The notes below the pieces were generated by a model. That model was not told the DNA's origin. It saw only the letters and a program-made list of their open reading frames with translations, and did not search any database. A stretch of DNA of 5,656 nt from Pseudomonadota bacterium (GTDB taxonomy: Bacteria > Chloroflexota > Ktedonobacteria > Ktedonobacterales > JACDGC01): positions 1-5,656 of the forward strand of contig JAJPKG010000283.1 of NCBI GenBank assembly GCA_021323815.1, written 5' to 3'. Below, piece by piece: positions 4,773-5,656 of this stretch. The translations under genes and the position numbers were made by a program. Position 1 is the first letter of the stretch. Each line of letters begins with the position of its first letter.

Positions 4773-5448
4773 AGGCCACCTCCACGATGCGATCCACCAC
4801 CTGATCAATGGTCAGGTGATCGGTGTCGATGATCAACGTATCCGGCGTGAGCAGAGTATTTCGGCTGTCGTTGCGGTCGCGCTCGGCGATCTCTTGCCGC
4901 AGGCGCAGCAGATCCACCGGCGTGTTGGGATCGCGCGCCCGCATCTCGGCGGCGCGGCGGCGCACGCGCTCATCCAGCGAGGCGGTGAGCATGATCTTCA
5001 CGTTGGCGTCGGGCAGCACGATAGCCGCAATATCGCGCCCCACCATCACCACGCTTTGTTCCGCCGCCAGCCGTTGCTGCCAGGCGTGCAGCGCCGCCCG
5101 CACGCGCGGATGCGCCGATACGATCGGCACCGCCTGATTCACCTGCGGCGAGCGAATCTCCCAGGTGATATCCCTGCCATCCAGCAGCACCGTCACCTGG
5201 CGACCGTCATCCACCGTTGGCGGCAGCAAGCGCACCGGCAGATGCTCGGCGATCACCCCACAGGCATCGTTGTCGTGGATGTCGATGCCGCGCTCCAGCA
5301 CCACCAGCGTCACAGCGCGATACATCACTCCCGTGTCAACATACAGGATGCCCAGCCGGCGCGCCACGCGCTCGCCGACCGTGCTTTTGCCGGTCGCCAC
5401 CAGCCCATCGATGGCGATTTGCATCCGTTGTGGGGTTTTGTCTGCCAT
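4756..5448 (-). CDS. cmk: Cytidylate kinase (CMP/dCMP kinase)
   Basis: This 230-residue cytoplasmic enzyme phosphorylates CMP and dCMP with ATP, feeding CDP into RNA, DNA and lipid precursor pools. The length matches the family (about 225-230). Visible signatures are the P-loop GLVATGKST (15-23), YVDTGVMYRAV (36-46), LDGRDITWEIRSPQVNQ (89-105), VGRDIAAIVLPDA (136-148), the lid region around SLDERVRRRAAEM (157-169), RDRNDSRNTL (190-199) and DTLIIDT (203-209). The P-loop departs from the usual GPAGSGKST, and the GRDI segment has Val where Asp or Glu is common and AA where GT is usual. The catalytic Lys, Ser/Thr and the key arginines remain. The ATG at 5448 gives the family length and lies about 30 bases downstream of a predicted start site. 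The only ribosome binding site-like GGAG is too far away (14 bases), with an A-rich run between. The in-frame GTG at 5493 overlaps the promoter and is unlikely to be used. First gene of a two-gene unit with plsC. Confidence 0.95.
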   Translation of the reverse strand: MADKTPQRMQIAIDGLVATGKSTVGERVARRLGILYVDTGVMYRAVTLVVLERGIDIHDNDACGVIAEHLPVRLLPPTVDDGRQVTVLLDGRDITWEIRSPQVNQAVPIVSAHPRVRAALHAWQQRLAAEQSVVMVGRDIAAIVLPDANVKIMLTASLDERVRRRAAEMRARDPNTPVDLLRLRQEIAERDRNDSRNTLLTPDTLIIDTDHLTIDQVVDRIVEVAYERCG

Positions 5449-5483
5449 GCGTTTTTTTGCTGCTCCGCGTGATTCTCGCCCAC

Positions 5484-5492
5484 AGTATAGCA
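5484..5492 (-). promoter_or_regulatory. Extended -10 promoter of the cmk-plsC unit
   Basis: The minus strand reads TGCTATACT, with the -10 box TATACT at 5484-5489 and an upstream TG. No consensus -35 box stands 16-18 bp upstream. Transcription would start near 5477, about 29 bases before the cmk ATG. The 10-mer GTGCTATACT is identical to that upstream of the transporter gene. Confidence 0.6.
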
Positions 5493-5516
5493 CAGCGGCT
5501 TCGGAATGAGGGGGAG

Positions 5517-5656
5517 TTACTCAATGCCGTGATGGCGCATGGCATCGCGGATGTAGCTGCCATAGGCAGAGGGAGTGCCGTCCCACCTGCCGGGGGCAAG
5601 CAGATCGGTGTTGCCGGTGCCCGCCGTCCAGGCCCAGGCAAAATAGCCGGTGCCGA
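5517..5656 (-). CDS. C-terminal fragment of a protein, possibly a glycoside hydrolase (partial, runs off the right edge)
   Basis: One open frame of 46 codons enters from the right edge and ends at TAA (5519-5517). Its visible segments include GTGYFAWAWTAGTGNTDLL and, after a short gap, PSAYGSYIRDAMRHHGIE. The aromatic-rich FAWAW strand and the PSAYGSYIRDAM-type final helix are like the last strand and helix of secreted TIM-barrel glycoside hydrolases such as cellulase-like families. This is a resemblance only: no catalytic residue is in the window. It ends 25 bases upstream of the cmk -10 region, and no terminator is evident between the two. Confidence 0.5.
   Translation of the reverse strand, partial: GTGYFAWAWTAGTGNTDLLAPGRWDGTPSAYGSYIRDAMRHHGIE

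Noticed and set aside
4816..5472. Plus-strand frame of 218 codons opposite cmk
   Set aside because: Antisense shadow: rich in H, R, Q and A, and fully within the well-supported cmk gene.
5449..5493. Upstream GTG start for cmk
   Set aside because: The GTG lies in the extended -10 box of the promoter, so it would not be in the mRNA. It also adds 15 residues with no family counterpart.
1936..5656. A dedicated carbohydrate-use or cell-surface gene cluster
   Set aside because: cmk, plsC and tRNA-Trp are housekeeping genes lying between the fragment and the beta-helix gene, and a strong terminator and separate promoters divide the units. Proximity alone does not support one system.

Overview
This GC-rich window is a compact stretch of bacterial chromosome. 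All supportable genes lie on the minus strand and are read from the right edge toward the left. In transcription order it holds: the 3' end of a gene that may encode a glycoside hydrolase; a promoter followed by cytidylate kinase (cmk) overlapping a PlsC-type acyltransferase; a tRNA-Trp with its own promoter and terminator; a large membrane-anchored right-handed beta-helix protein; a 12-TM major facilitator transporter; a tRNA-Leu(CAA) with its own promoter and terminator; and a terminal stretch of inverted repeats with a possible promoter pointing off the left edge.

Organism: the style suggests a GC-rich environmental bacterium, most likely Chloroflexota. This is an inference with low to moderate confidence. 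It rests on the gene style, the tRNA genes interspersed with protein genes, the 9-bp-periodic intergenic repeat near 1865-1935, and the small GC-rich palindromes near 70-96 and 1099-1120. No rRNA or universal marker gene is present to settle it.

Region by region: 5517-5656 is a C-terminal gene fragment. 5448 down to 4032 is the cmk-plsC unit (17-bp overlap, strong ribosome binding site for plsC), joining nucleotide supply with phospholipid acylation. At 4035-3883 the stop codon of plsC lies inside the -35 box of the tRNA-Trp promoter, and the tRNA is followed directly by an intrinsic terminator. 3783-1936 is the beta-helix protein, probably started at a TTG codon. It has one N-terminal membrane anchor and a C-terminal membrane module resembling PLDc_N. 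1935-1798 holds degenerate 9-bp repeats and the transporter promoter. 1797-376 is the transporter, with a small palindrome in frame in its central loop. 341-168 is the tRNA-Leu unit. 165-1 has no convincing gene.

Four promoters can be read with useful precision. The two tRNA promoters have near-consensus -35 and -10 boxes separated by 17 bp. The two protein-gene promoters share the 10-mer GTGCTATACT, an extended -10 box, and lack a good -35 box. No mobile element, CRISPR array or defence system was found. The item most deserving a second look is the beta-helix/PLDc_N-like membrane fusion protein.
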